Positions 50,797 to 59,244 of a stretch of DNA of 64,000 nt are shown piece by piece. This stretch comes from Streptomyces sp. DvalAA-43. GTDB lineage: Bacteria; Actinomycetota; Actinomycetes; Streptomycetales; Streptomycetaceae. The notes under the pieces are model-generated. The model saw only the letters and a program-made list of their open reading frames with translations. It did no database searches and was not told the origin of the DNA. The DNA lies in NCBI RefSeq assembly GCF_900091725.1, contig NZ_FMBW01000064.1, forward strand, positions 124,001-188,000, given 5' to 3'. A program made the translations under genes and the position numbers. How positions within the stretch are numbered: position 1 is the stretch's first letter; every line of letters starts with the position of its first letter.

Positions 50797-51258
50797 GTGA
50801 CAGAACCGCAGCCTCATAAGTTCGAACGTGGCACAGACGGCCCGAAAGTGATCGTCGCAGGCCTTGATGGGTCCGATTCCTCCATGCGAGCCGCGGCCTA
50901 CGCTGCGGGGCTGGCCCGTCGTCAGGGCGCCATGCTCGCCCTCGTCTATGTCCAGCCCGTGCTGCCCGCGGGGGCCGCTCTCGGGGCACCGGTGGCCGAT
51001 ACGACCGGCGAGGTCGCGGAGGGGCTGGTGAGCGAGATCCGGGAGGCGACCCGCCGGATGAAGGACATATGGGATGTGCGCTGGGAGTTCCATACCTTCC
51101 GGGGCGACCCGTACAACGGGCTCGTGACCGCGGCGGACGAACTGAAGGCGGACGCCGTGGTCGTCGGCGCGTCGGAGTCGGCCGGGCACCGGTTCATCGG
51201 CTCGGTCGCGATCCGGCTGGTGAAGGCGGGCCGTTGGCCCGTCACGGTGGTCCCGTAG
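50797..51258 (+). CDS. Universal stress protein
   Basis: A 153-residue UspA-family protein: VIVAGLDGSDSSMRAAAYAAG at the N-terminus and the nucleotide-binding-like GASESAGHRFIGSVAIRLVKAGRWPVTVVP at the end. A GTG start with TAGCCT at 50784-50789 seven bases upstream fits a leaderless transcript. Role in stress adaptation is by family only. Confidence 0.87.
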   Translation: MTEPQPHKFERGTDGPKVIVAGLDGSDSSMRAAAYAAGLARRQGAMLALVYVQPVLPAGAALGAPVADTTGEVAEGLVSEIREATRRMKDIWDVRWEFHTFRGDPYNGLVTAADELKADAVVVGASESAGHRFIGSVAIRLVKAGRWPVTVVP

Positions 51259-51367
51259 GCGAAGCGGAATCCTCCGCTCCGCCGGACGGCACGCCGTCTT
51301 CCGCACCGGCTCCGCCTGGGCCATCATGAGCGCCCGTCAGGGACAGCCGTCAGCGGAGAGGTGACTC

Positions 51368-52822
51368 ATGGCAAGGCTCCGAGTGGGCGAGGGTGTACTG
51401 CGCCGCAAGCCGATCGAGCAGATCGACGAGAAGGGCCCGGCGGGGGGAGCCGTCAGCCAGCTCACCAGAACGCTCGGGCTGTGGCAGCTCACGGCCATCG
51501 GCGTCGGCGGCATCATCGGCGCGGGCATCTTCACCCTCGCCGGCACCGTGGCGAACGGCACCGCCGGCCCCGCGGTCCTGCTCTCGTTCCTGATCGCGGG
51601 CGTGGCGAGCGCGGCGGCCGCGTTCAGCTACGCGGAGTTCGCGGGCCTCATCCCGAAGGCCGGCTCCGCCTACACCTACGGCTACGCGGTGCTCGGCGAG
51701 CTGGTGGGCTGGTTCATCGGCTGGGACCTGCTGCTGGAGTACACGGCGATCGTGGCGGTGGTCGCGATCGGCATCTCCGGCTACTTCAGCTTCCTGCTCG
51801 GCGAGATGGGGCTCGACGTGCCGAAGTGGATGCTGGGCGCGCCCGGCACCGGCGACGGCCACAAGGTGGACCTGTTCGCCGCGCTGCTCTGTCTGCTCGT
51901 CGCGTATCTGCTGACCCTCGGCATCAAGAACGCGGCCCGTTTCGAGACCGTCGTGGTCGTCCTGAAGGTCCTGGTCGTCCTGCTGGTCGTCGGCGTCGGT
52001 GTGTTCCACATCAACACCGGCAACTACCACCCGTTCTTCCCGTTCGGGGTGAGCGGGGCCTTCACCGGTGCGGCGACGGTGTTCTTCGCGGTGTTCGGGT
52101 ACGACGCCATGTCCACGGCCGCCGAGGAGTCCAAGGACGCCCAGCGCCACATGCCGAAGGCGATCCTGTACTCCCTCGCCATCTCCATGGTCCTCTACGT
52201 GGCGGCGTGCCTGGTCCTGACGGGGATGCAGAGCTACAAGGACATCGATCCGGAGTCCGGTTTCTCCACGGCCTTCAAGTCGGTGGGCCTCAGCGGGCTC
52301 GCCGATGTGATCGCGGTGGGCGCGATCATCGGCATCCTCACGGTGATGTTCACCTTCATGCTCGGCGTGACCCGGGTGTGGTTCTCGATGAGCCGTGACG
52401 GGCTGCTGCCGAAGTGGTTCGCCAAGACCCATCCGACCCGGCACGTGCCGACCCGGGTGACCTGGATCGTCGGTGCGGCCTCGGCCCTGATCGCCGGGTT
52501 CCTGCCGATCGGCGAGGCCGCCGAGCTGACGAACATCGGCATTCTGCTGGCGTTCGTCGTGGTGTGCATCGCGGTGATCGTGCTGCGTTACAAGCAGCCG
52601 GACCTGCCGCGTACCTTCCGCACCCCCGGCATGCCGTTCGTCCCGGCCCTCGGTGTGGTGTTCTCGATCTGGCTGATCACCTTCCTCCAGTGGCAGACCT
52701 GGGTGCGGTTCGTGGTGTGGTTCCTGGTCGGTCTGGTCATCTACTTCGGCTACTCGTACCGGAAGTCGGAGATGGCGAGGACGCCGGGGACAGAGACGGG
52801 GACGGGTACGGGTACGGGCTGA
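51368..52822 (+). CDS. APC-family amino acid permease
   Basis: A 484-residue cationic-amino-acid-type transporter with about 13 hydrophobic segments. Family motifs are GVGGIIGAGIFTLAGT near residue 46, SYAEFAGLIPKAGSAYTYGY, and FFAVFGYDAMSTAAEESKDAQRHMPKAI. GAGAGGTG precedes the ATG at 51368. The last ten residues (TETGTGTGTG) come from a short GGGTAC-type repeat. The substrate is probably Arg/Lys or a broad amino acid set. Monocistronic. Confidence 0.88.
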   Translation: MARLRVGEGVLRRKPIEQIDEKGPAGGAVSQLTRTLGLWQLTAIGVGGIIGAGIFTLAGTVANGTAGPAVLLSFLIAGVASAAAAFSYAEFAGLIPKAGSAYTYGYAVLGELVGWFIGWDLLLEYTAIVAVVAIGISGYFSFLLGEMGLDVPKWMLGAPGTGDGHKVDLFAALLCLLVAYLLTLGIKNAARFETVVVVLKVLVVLLVVGVGVFHINTGNYHPFFPFGVSGAFTGAATVFFAVFGYDAMSTAAEESKDAQRHMPKAILYSLAISMVLYVAACLVLTGMQSYKDIDPESGFSTAFKSVGLSGLADVIAVGAIIGILTVMFTFMLGVTRVWFSMSRDGLLPKWFAKTHPTRHVPTRVTWIVGAASALIAGFLPIGEAAELTNIGILLAFVVVCIAVIVLRYKQPDLPRTFRTPGMPFVPALGVVFSIWLITFLQWQTWVRFVVWFLVGLVIYFGYSYRKSEMARTPGTETGTGTGTG

Positions 52823-53042
52823 GCGGGTGGCGGGCCCGGCCGGGTGGCCGTGCCGCGGGCGCCGGGCGCCCGTGTACGCGCCGCGCCGACCGCCGCCCGA
52901 CCGTTCACCGCACCATTCGCCGCACTGTGCGACCGCTCGTCGCACGGAGCCGCCCGTCGCCTGTTCCTCGGCGCCCCCGATGCGTTCGTATACGCCAGTC
53001 GGCAGTGAAGCGGCCGGGACTTCGGCGGAAAGGGCGTTCTCG

Positions 53043-53612
53043 ATGACCACCACGACGACCGATGAGCGGGCCCTCGCGGAGCTCCAGCGGGAGCACGGGC
53101 CCGCCCTCTTCCATTTCCTGCTCGGGCTGACCTTCGGCGACCGGCAGCGGGCCGAGGATCTGCTCCAGGAGACGCTGGTCCGGGCCTGGCAGCATCCGGA
53201 GGCCTTCGACGCCCCCTACGACTCGATGCGGCCCTGGCTCTTCACGGTCGCGCGGCGGCTCGCGATCGATGCCCGCCGGTCCAGGCAGGCCCGGCCGACC
53301 GAGGTCGGCGACGCCGTGCTGGCGACGACGGCGGCCGGGGAGGACACCGCCGAGGCCACGGTCTCGGCCCTCGACGTGCGCGAGGCGGTGCGCACCCTCG
53401 GCCCGGAACACCGCGCGGTCCTCGTCCAGATGTACTTCCGCGGGCTCACCGTGGAAGAGACGGCCCGGGTGCTCGGCATCCCGCCGGGCACGGTCAAGTC
53501 CCGGTCCTACTACGCGCTGCGGCAGCTCTCCCGCAACCTGCCCGGCTACTCCAGCAGGTCCTCCGGGCGCAGCAGGGCGAGCAGCGAGACGGCCTCCGCG
53601 ACCTCCACGTAG
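53043..53612 (+). CDS. ECF sigma factor
   Basis: A 189-residue extracytoplasmic-function sigma factor. Region 2 spans FLLGLTFGDRQRAEDLLQETLVRAWQHPEAF and PWLFTVARRLAIDARRS; region 4 is LGPEHRAVLVQMYFRGLTVEETARVLGIPPGTVKSRSYYALRQL. The last about 20 residues (SSRSSGRSRASSETASATST) are Ser-rich and are antisense to the anti-sigma gene that overlaps by 67 bases. The ATG at 53043 is used; the frame is open upstream without sigma homology. Its regulator is almost certainly the convergent ZAS protein. Confidence 0.88.
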   Translation: MTTTTTDERALAELQREHGPALFHFLLGLTFGDRQRAEDLLQETLVRAWQHPEAFDAPYDSMRPWLFTVARRLAIDARRSRQARPTEVGDAVLATTAAGEDTAEATVSALDVREAVRTLGPEHRAVLVQMYFRGLTVEETARVLGIPPGTVKSRSYYALRQLSRNLPGYSSRSSGRSRASSETASATST

Positions 53613-53743
53613 GCGGCGGCGCAGCGGTCGCAGGACTGCAGATGACGGGAGACCGTACGGGTCTCGCCGGTCGTGAGCGCGTCGAGTACGTAGGCGCCGA
53701 GCGCATGCCGCACGTGCGGGCCCTCCCCGGGATCGGCGGTCAT
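53546..53743 (-). CDS. Small soluble zinc-binding anti-sigma factor
   Basis: A 65-residue anti-sigma domain: HALGAYVLDALTTGETRTV, then HLQSCDRC giving H34-x3-C38-x2-C41, the ZAS zinc motif, and a helix AAAYVEVAEAVSLLALL. There is no membrane segment, so it is cytoplasmic, like RsrA. It should bind and inhibit the ECF sigma encoded on the opposite strand. It is not co-directional with the sigma gene, as pairs usually are, but convergent with a 67-base overlap. The ATG at 53743 follows GAGGA. Confidence 0.8.
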   Translation of the reverse strand: MTADPGEGPHVRHALGAYVLDALTTGETRTVSRHLQSCDRCAAAYVEVAEAVSLLALLRPEDLLE

Positions 53744-53853
53744 CGCATCCTCGTGTCGTGAACGGATCCTGTCCTTCTGGCCACGCGGGGCGCGCTCCCC
53801 CGGTTCAATGCTCCGTGAAGCGCGGTACCGAACAGAGAAAGAGGCGAGACGGG

Positions 53854-54369
53854 ATGCGCCCCGAGCGTCAGGATGGAACCGGTGGGGGCGGGCTGCTGGT
53901 CCCGATGGCCTGGATGTACGCGGAGTACATAGCCGATGGGATGCTGCGGACCGGCGATCTGATGGAGCCGTCCACGCTGGAGTACCGAGCGGGACGGGAC
54001 GCCCTCGCGCTCACCGTCTTCCTCTCCGGTGGCGCGGTGCCCGACGCCCTGCCCGCGGCCCGGCTGGACGAACTGCGGCTGCTGACGGCGTACGGGGCGC
54101 AGTGGTGCGGCTGGGTCCGCGAACGGCTCGACGCGCTCGGCGACCCGGCGTCCGGGACGGCCGGCGCGGAGCCCGACCTGGCGCTGGCCCGTGCGGCCTG
54201 GCGGTGGCTGGAGGAGACCGAGCTGCTCGCGGCCGACCTCGACGCGATCGGTGCGCCGCCCTGGGAAGCGGTGGACGAAGGGCCGGACGCGGAGGAGGCG
54301 GCCCAGGTCTGGACACCGGCCTGGCAGCTGGGGCTGCCGCTCGGGCATCTGGCGATCCATCTCCACTGA
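53854..54369 (+). CDS. Hypothetical acidic protein
   Basis: A 171-residue acidic, helical, soluble protein not recognised. It starts MRPERQDGTGGGGLL and has VPMAWMYAEYIADGMLRTG and a C-terminal VWTPAWQLGLPLGHLAIHLH. An in-frame ATG at 53758 would lengthen it, but GAGGCGAG before 53854 favours the shorter form. Divergent from the anti-sigma gene and convergent with the LytS-type kinase gene ten bases on; it may belong to the sigma regulon (guess). Confidence 0.65.
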   Translation: MRPERQDGTGGGGLLVPMAWMYAEYIADGMLRTGDLMEPSTLEYRAGRDALALTVFLSGGAVPDALPAARLDELRLLTAYGAQWCGWVRERLDALGDPASGTAGAEPDLALARAAWRWLEETELLAADLDAIGAPPWEAVDEGPDAEEAAQVWTPAWQLGLPLGHLAIHLH

Positions 54370-54379
54370 GTGCGGCCGG

Positions 54380-55609
54380 TCAGGAACCGTGCACCCCGGC
54401 ACGGTACTTCGGCAGCCGCACCGTGATCTTCATCCCCGCGCCGATGCCCGTCTCGATGACCAGTCCGTAGTCGTCCCCGTAGACCTGGCGCAGCCGTTCG
54501 TCGACGTTGAGCAGTCCGATCCCGGTGGAGCGGCCGCCCTGCCCGCGCAGGATGTGGCGCAGGCGTTCCGGGTCCATGCCGGTGCCGTCGTCCTCGATGA
54601 CGACCTCGGCCTCGGAGCCCGCGTCGAAGGCGCTGATGGTGATGCGGGTCGGGGTCTCCCGTGCCGCGGCGGAGCCGGGGTCCCGGGGCGGGGGCACGGC
54701 TCCTTCGAGTCCGTGCTTGACGGCGTTCTCGACCAGTGGCTGGAGGCAGAGGAACGGCAGGGCGACGGGGAGGACCTCGGGCGCGATCTGGAGGGTGACC
54801 GCGAGCCGTTCGCCGAAGCGGGCCCGTACGAGTGCCAGGTACTGGTCGATGGAGTGGAGCTCGTCGGCGAGGGTGGTGAAGTCGCCGTGGCTGCGGAACG
54901 AGTAGCGGGTGAAGTCGGCGAATTCCAGCAGGAGTTCGCGGGCCCGTTCCGGGTCGGTGCGGACGAACGAGGCGATGGCGGCCAGTGAGTTGAAGATGAA
55001 GTGCGGGGAGATCTGGGCCCGCAGCGCCCTGATCTCGGCCTCGATGAGCTGGGTGCGGGAGCGGTCGAGTTCGGCCAGTTCCAGCTGTACGCAGACCCAG
55101 CGGGCCACCTCCCCGGCGGCTCTCGCCAGCACCGCGGACTCGCGCGGCGCGTAGGCGATCAGGGTGCCCAGCACCCGGTTGTCGACGGTGAGCGGAACGG
55201 CGACGGCCCAGCGCAGCGGGCAGTCAAGGTCGTCGCAGTCGCTGCGGAAGGCGGTGTCCCGGCCGCTGGCGAGGAGGTCGCGCACCTGGTCCATGACCTG
55301 GCGGCCGTGGTGTTCGCCCTCGCCGTCCCAGACGAGCACCCGGTCGCGGTCGGTGAGGCAGAGCGCGTCGGTGCCGAGCAGGGAGCGCAGCCTCCGGGCG
55401 GATCTGCGGGCGCTCTCCTCGGTGAGCCCGGCGCGCAGCGGGGGCGCGGCGAGCGAGGCGGTGTGCAGGGTCTCGAAGGTGGCGTGCTCGACGGGTGTCC
55501 CGACGTCGCTGGTGCGGACGGGGCGGGCGGTGCGGCGGCCGAGCAGGAACCCCGCGCCGAGCAGCAGGAGGGCGAGCAGGACCAATGCGGCGTATCCGGC
55601 TCCGGTCAT
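54380..55609 (-). CDS. LytS-type sensor histidine kinase
   Basis: A 409-residue histidine kinase. One N-terminal membrane segment (ALVLLALLLLGAGFLLG), a GAF-like domain (about 60-180, with SARRLRSLLGTDALCLTD), then the LytS-type His-kinase region ALRAQISPHFIFNSLAAIASF (His in SPHFIFN) and an ATPase domain with LVENAVKHGLEG and GTGMDPERL. It phosphorylates a LytTR regulator. ATG overlaps the symporter stop. Last gene of a four-gene operon with its regulator at the front, so the sensor probably responds to the transported solute. Confidence 0.87.
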   Translation of the reverse strand: MTGAGYAALVLLALLLLGAGFLLGRRTARPVRTSDVGTPVEHATFETLHTASLAAPPLRAGLTEESARRSARRLRSLLGTDALCLTDRDRVLVWDGEGEHHGRQVMDQVRDLLASGRDTAFRSDCDDLDCPLRWAVAVPLTVDNRVLGTLIAYAPRESAVLARAAGEVARWVCVQLELAELDRSRTQLIEAEIRALRAQISPHFIFNSLAAIASFVRTDPERARELLLEFADFTRYSFRSHGDFTTLADELHSIDQYLALVRARFGERLAVTLQIAPEVLPVALPFLCLQPLVENAVKHGLEGAVPPPRDPGSAAARETPTRITISAFDAGSEAEVVIEDDGTGMDPERLRHILRGQGGRSTGIGLLNVDERLRQVYGDDYGLVIETGIGAGMKITVRLPKYRAGVHGS

Positions 55610-57087
55610 CGGTGCCTCCCCGCTGTCAGTGTCTCCGGCAGATGGAAGCGGGTCATGGCGGCATTGGTGCCGGAGGGTATGCGGCCGGGCGTGGCGAGGG
55701 AGACCAGGACCATCGCGAGGAAGCCGACCGGCACCGACCAGACGGCGGGCCAGGCGAGCAGGGCGTGCGGCCAGCCCGGCGGGCGCACCGCGCCGCTGAC
55801 GGTGATGGCGACGGACAGGAACGCGGAACCGCCGCCGAGCAGCAGGCCCGCGACGGCACCGGGCGGGGTGAGCCGCCGCCACCAGATGCCGAGGACCAGC
55901 AGCGGGCAGAAGGAGGACGCGGAGACGGCGAACGCCATGCCCACGGAGTCGGCCACCGGCACCCGGCTGACCATCAGCGAACCGGCCAGCGGTACGCACA
56001 TGGCGAGGACGGTGGCCAGCCGGAAGTGGCGTACGCCGCGCGAGGGGAGCACGTCCTGGGTGATGACTCCGGCGACGGCCATGGTGAGCCCGGAGGCGGT
56101 CGACAGGAACGCGGCGAACGCACCTCCCGCGATGAGCGCGCCGAGCAGGTCCCCGCCGAGTCCGCCGATGACCCGGCCGGGCAGCAGCAGCACGGCGGCG
56201 TCCGCGTCCCCGCCGTGGATCAGCTCGGGGGCGTACAGCCTGCCCAGTGCGCCGTAGACCGGGGGCAGCAGGTAGAACACGCCGATGAGGGCGAGGACGG
56301 CGACCGTCGTGCGGCGGGCGTCGCGTCCGTTGGGGCTGGTGTAGAAGCGGACGACGACATGCGGCAGGCCCATGGTGCCGAGGAAGGTGGCGACGATCAG
56401 CCCGTAGGTGGCGTAGAGCGGATGGTCGGCGCGGAAGACGGAGAGCTGCTCGTCGAAGGTGACGCGGGGCCGCCCGTCGCCACGCCAGGCGAGCACCAGG
56501 AAGATCGCGGGGACCAGGAGCGCGGTCAGTTTCAGCCAGTACTGGAAGACCTGGACGAAGGTGATGGACCGCATGCCGCCCGCGGCGACGGCGATGACGA
56601 CGACGGACGCCACGAGCACGTCGCCGAGCCAGCCGGGCGCCCCGGTGAGGATCTTGAGGGTGAGGCCCGCGCCCTGGAGCTGGGGTACGAGATAGAGCCA
56701 GCCCGCCGCGACGACGAAGACGCTGACCAGTCTGCGCACCTGCCGTGATTCCAGCCGTCCCTCGGCGAAGTCGGGCAGCGTGTACGCCCCCGAGCGGCGC
56801 AGCGGTGCGGCCACGAAGACCAGCAGCACCAGATAGCCCGCGGTGTAGCCGACCGGATACCAGAGCATGTCGGGGCCGTGCACCAGGACCAGGCCCGCGA
56901 TGCCGAGGAAGGAGGCGGCGGAGAGGTATTCGCCGCTGATGGCCGCGGCGTTGAGCCGGGGCCGCACGGTGCGCGAGGCGACGTAGAAGTCGGAGGTGGT
57001 GCGGGAGATGCGCAGCCCGAAACCGCCGACGAGGACGGTGGCGAGGAAGACGACGGCGACCGCCGCCACCGCGTACGTACGGCTCAC
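55606..57087 (-). CDS. Sodium:solute symporter, monocarboxylate (ActP/MctC) type
   Basis: A 493-residue SSS-family symporter with about 13 hydrophobic segments. Family parts are VASRTVRPRLNAAAISGEYLSAASFLGIAGLV, GWLYLVPQLQGAGL and GTMGLPHVVVRFYTSPNGRDAR. The last one and the DUF485 partner gene point to the ActP/MctC group that takes up acetate, pyruvate or propionate. GTG start overlaps the DUF485 stop. Confidence 0.85.
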   Translation of the reverse strand: MSRTYAVAAVAVVFLATVLVGGFGLRISRTTSDFYVASRTVRPRLNAAAISGEYLSAASFLGIAGLVLVHGPDMLWYPVGYTAGYLVLLVFVAAPLRRSGAYTLPDFAEGRLESRQVRRLVSVFVVAAGWLYLVPQLQGAGLTLKILTGAPGWLGDVLVASVVVIAVAAGGMRSITFVQVFQYWLKLTALLVPAIFLVLAWRGDGRPRVTFDEQLSVFRADHPLYATYGLIVATFLGTMGLPHVVVRFYTSPNGRDARRTTVAVLALIGVFYLLPPVYGALGRLYAPELIHGGDADAAVLLLPGRVIGGLGGDLLGALIAGGAFAAFLSTASGLTMAVAGVITQDVLPSRGVRHFRLATVLAMCVPLAGSLMVSRVPVADSVGMAFAVSASSFCPLLVLGIWWRRLTPPGAVAGLLLGGGSAFLSVAITVSGAVRPPGWPHALLAWPAVWSVPVGFLAMVLVSLATPGRIPSGTNAAMTRFHLPETLTAGRHR

Positions 57088-57446
57088 GGTCCGGGGCGGC
57101 CTTCCACGAGCCGGGCGAAGTCGCGTTCGTTGCGCTCGGCCCGGCGCACGTACCACCAGGCGGTCAGGGTGAGCGGCGGGTAGGCGGCGAATCCGAGGAC
57201 CGCCCAGACGAGCGCGGCGCTGTGCAGGGCCTCGAAGACCAGTGGCAGTGTTCCGACGACCACCGCGAGGACCGCGAACGCGGTGAGTCCGGCCCGCAGT
57301 TGGCTGCGCATCAGCGAACGGACGTACGCGCCGCCGAGGGCGGTCTGTTCGTCGATCTCCGACTGGGTGCGGTAGCGCGGCAGCGGGCGCACCCGCCGGG
57401 GCTCCCCCGTCACCACTTCGCGGCGGGGTGTTGGCTCTGCGGACAT
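57084..57446 (-). CDS. DUF485 membrane protein
   Basis: A 120-residue membrane protein with two hydrophobic segments (FAVLAVVVGTLPLVFEAL and LVWAVLGFAAYPPLTLTAWWYV) flanked by charged ends, the DUF485/YjcH type. It is regularly encoded directly upstream of ActP/MctC-type symporters and probably helps that transporter. Its stop overlaps the symporter start. Confidence 0.8.
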   Translation of the reverse strand: MSAEPTPRREVVTGEPRRVRPLPRYRTQSEIDEQTALGGAYVRSLMRSQLRAGLTAFAVLAVVVGTLPLVFEALHSAALVWAVLGFAAYPPLTLTAWWYVRRAERNERDFARLVEGRPGP

Positions 57447-57507
57447 GGGCCCGGAGTGTATGCGGCACCGGACCGCCGTGGGAAGGCCGGAGCCCGGTAG
57501 GCGCTGG

Positions 57508-58260
57508 TCAGCGGCCGGTCTGACGCATCAGCAGATCGCGCAGTGCCCGGGTGTGGCGGCGGCTCACCGCGAGCTCCGCGGTGCCGATGCGGACGCTCAT
57601 ACTGCCCGCGTCGAGGCGGAGTTCGTCGATCCGGCCCAGGGCGACGAGGTGGCGCCGGTGGATGCGCACGAAGCCGCGGGTGCGCCAGCGCTCCTCCAGG
57701 GTGGTGAGGGGGACGCGGACGAGGTGGCTGCCCGTGGCGGTGTGCAGCCGGGCGTAGTCGCCCTGGGCCTCGGCGTAGGCGATGTCGTCGATCGGGACGA
57801 ACCGGATGACACCGCCGAGCTCGACCGGGATCTGGTCGCCCGCGGTGTCGACCACGGGTGCGGAGCGGTCGCCGACCTGTTCGGCGACGCGGCGCACCGC
57901 TTCGGCCAGGCGCTCGCGGCGTACGGGTTTGAGCACGTAGTCGACGGCCTTCAGGTCGAAGGCCTGGACGGCGAAGCCCTCGTGCGCGGTGACGAAGACG
58001 ATGAGCGGCGGCGCGGCGAAACCGGCCAGCAGCTGGGCGACGTCGAGACCGGTGAGGCCCGCCATGTGGATGTCCAGGAACACGACGTCGATGGCGGCCG
58101 GGTCGTCCGGGCCCGCGTCGACGGCGGCGCCGATGCGCCGCAGCGCCTCGGTGGCGCCGGTGGCCCCTTCGGCGCTGCGGATCCGGGGATCGGCGCGCAG
58201 GAGGTAGAGGAGTTCCTCCAGGGCGGGTTCTTCGTCGTCGACGGCGAGTACGCGCAGCAT
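57508..58260 (-). CDS. LytTR-type response regulator
   Basis: A 250-residue regulator: receiver domain 1-125 (AVDDEEPALEELLYLL, phospho-Asp in DVVFLDIHMAGLTG, KPVRRERLAEAV) and a C-terminal LytTR DNA-binding domain (VPIDDIAYAEAQGDYARLHT, HRRHLVALGRIDEL). It is the partner of the LytS-type kinase encoded at the end of the same operon, with the DUF485 and symporter genes between. Confidence 0.88.
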   Translation of the reverse strand: MLRVLAVDDEEPALEELLYLLRADPRIRSAEGATGATEALRRIGAAVDAGPDDPAAIDVVFLDIHMAGLTGLDVAQLLAGFAAPPLIVFVTAHEGFAVQAFDLKAVDYVLKPVRRERLAEAVRRVAEQVGDRSAPVVDTAGDQIPVELGGVIRFVPIDDIAYAEAQGDYARLHTATGSHLVRVPLTTLEERWRTRGFVRIHRRHLVALGRIDELRLDAGSMSVRIGTAELAVSRRHTRALRDLLMRQTGR

Positions 58261-58347
58261 GGGCCGGAGTGTAGAGCGCGCACGGGGGTGCGGGCCGGGT
58301 GATGCACGGCTTCTTCGCCCACCGGCCGTACGGCGCGCCCCGGTGGG

Positions 58348-59208
58348 TCATTTGAGCAGCCGGGAGAGGCGGCGGTCGGCGAGCGGTTTGCCGCCGGTCT
58401 GGCAGGTCGGGCAGTACTGGAGCGACGAGTCGCTGAACGACACCTCGCGGATGGTGTCCCCGCAGACCGGGCATGCCTGGCCGGTGCGTCCGTGGACCCG
58501 CATCCCGCTCTTCTTCTCGGCCTTGAGCCTTCCGGCCGCGAGGCCGCTGGAGCGTGCGACCGCGTCGTGCAGGGTGGTGCGCAGCGCCGTGTGGAGCCGG
58601 GTGATCTGGTCGTCGGTGAGGTTCGCGGTGAGCAGGTACGGCGACATCTTCGCGACGTGCAGGATCTCGTCGCTGTAGGCGTTGCCGATGCCCGCGATCA
58701 GCGACTGGTCGCGCAGGGCGCCCTTGATCCGGCGGCGCTCCCCGGCGAGCAGCGCGGCGAAGGCGTCGCGGTCGAAGGAGTCGTCGAGGGGGTCGGGGCC
58801 CAGCCGGGCGATGCCCGGCACCTCGGCCGGTTCGTGCACCAGGTACACGGCGAGGCGTTTGGTGGTGCCCGCCTCCGTGAGGTCGAAGCCGTCGCCGCCG
58901 GTGAGCACGGTGCGCAGCGCCAGGGGTCCCTTGCCGGGGCGCGGCGGCGCGGCGGGGAACTCGTCCTTCCAGCGCACCCAGCCGGCCCGCGCGAGATGGG
59001 TGATCAGGTGCAGCGGCCCGGCCCCGATGTCCAGGAACTTGCCGTGCCGGGCGATGCCGGTGACCGTGGCGCCGTGCAGGGCGGCCGGCGGCGGGTCGTA
59101 CGTCTTGAGGACGCTGACGTTGAGCGGCAGGACACGGTCGATCTCCTTGCCGACCAGGTGGTCGTCGAGGAAGACCCGCAGGGCTTCGACTTCCGGCAGT
59201 TCGGGCAT
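58348..59208 (-). CDS. Fpg/Nei-type DNA glycosylase
   Basis: A 286-residue base-excision repair enzyme removing oxidised bases. It begins MPELPEVEAL with the catalytic Pro2 and Glu3, has ARHGKFLDI (Lys57-type), the helix-two-turn-helix ALRDQSLIAGIGNAYSDEILHVAKMSP, and a C-terminal zinc finger CPVC...CPTC. The chain ends GGKPLADRRLSRLLK, the actinomycete form. Single gene. Confidence 0.88.
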   Translation of the reverse strand: MPELPEVEALRVFLDDHLVGKEIDRVLPLNVSVLKTYDPPPAALHGATVTGIARHGKFLDIGAGPLHLITHLARAGWVRWKDEFPAAPPRPGKGPLALRTVLTGGDGFDLTEAGTTKRLAVYLVHEPAEVPGIARLGPDPLDDSFDRDAFAALLAGERRRIKGALRDQSLIAGIGNAYSDEILHVAKMSPYLLTANLTDDQITRLHTALRTTLHDAVARSSGLAAGRLKAEKKSGMRVHGRTGQACPVCGDTIREVSFSDSSLQYCPTCQTGGKPLADRRLSRLLK

Positions 59209-59244
59209 GGTTCCAGACTGCCAAAAGCCCCGGCGGGGCGCCTG

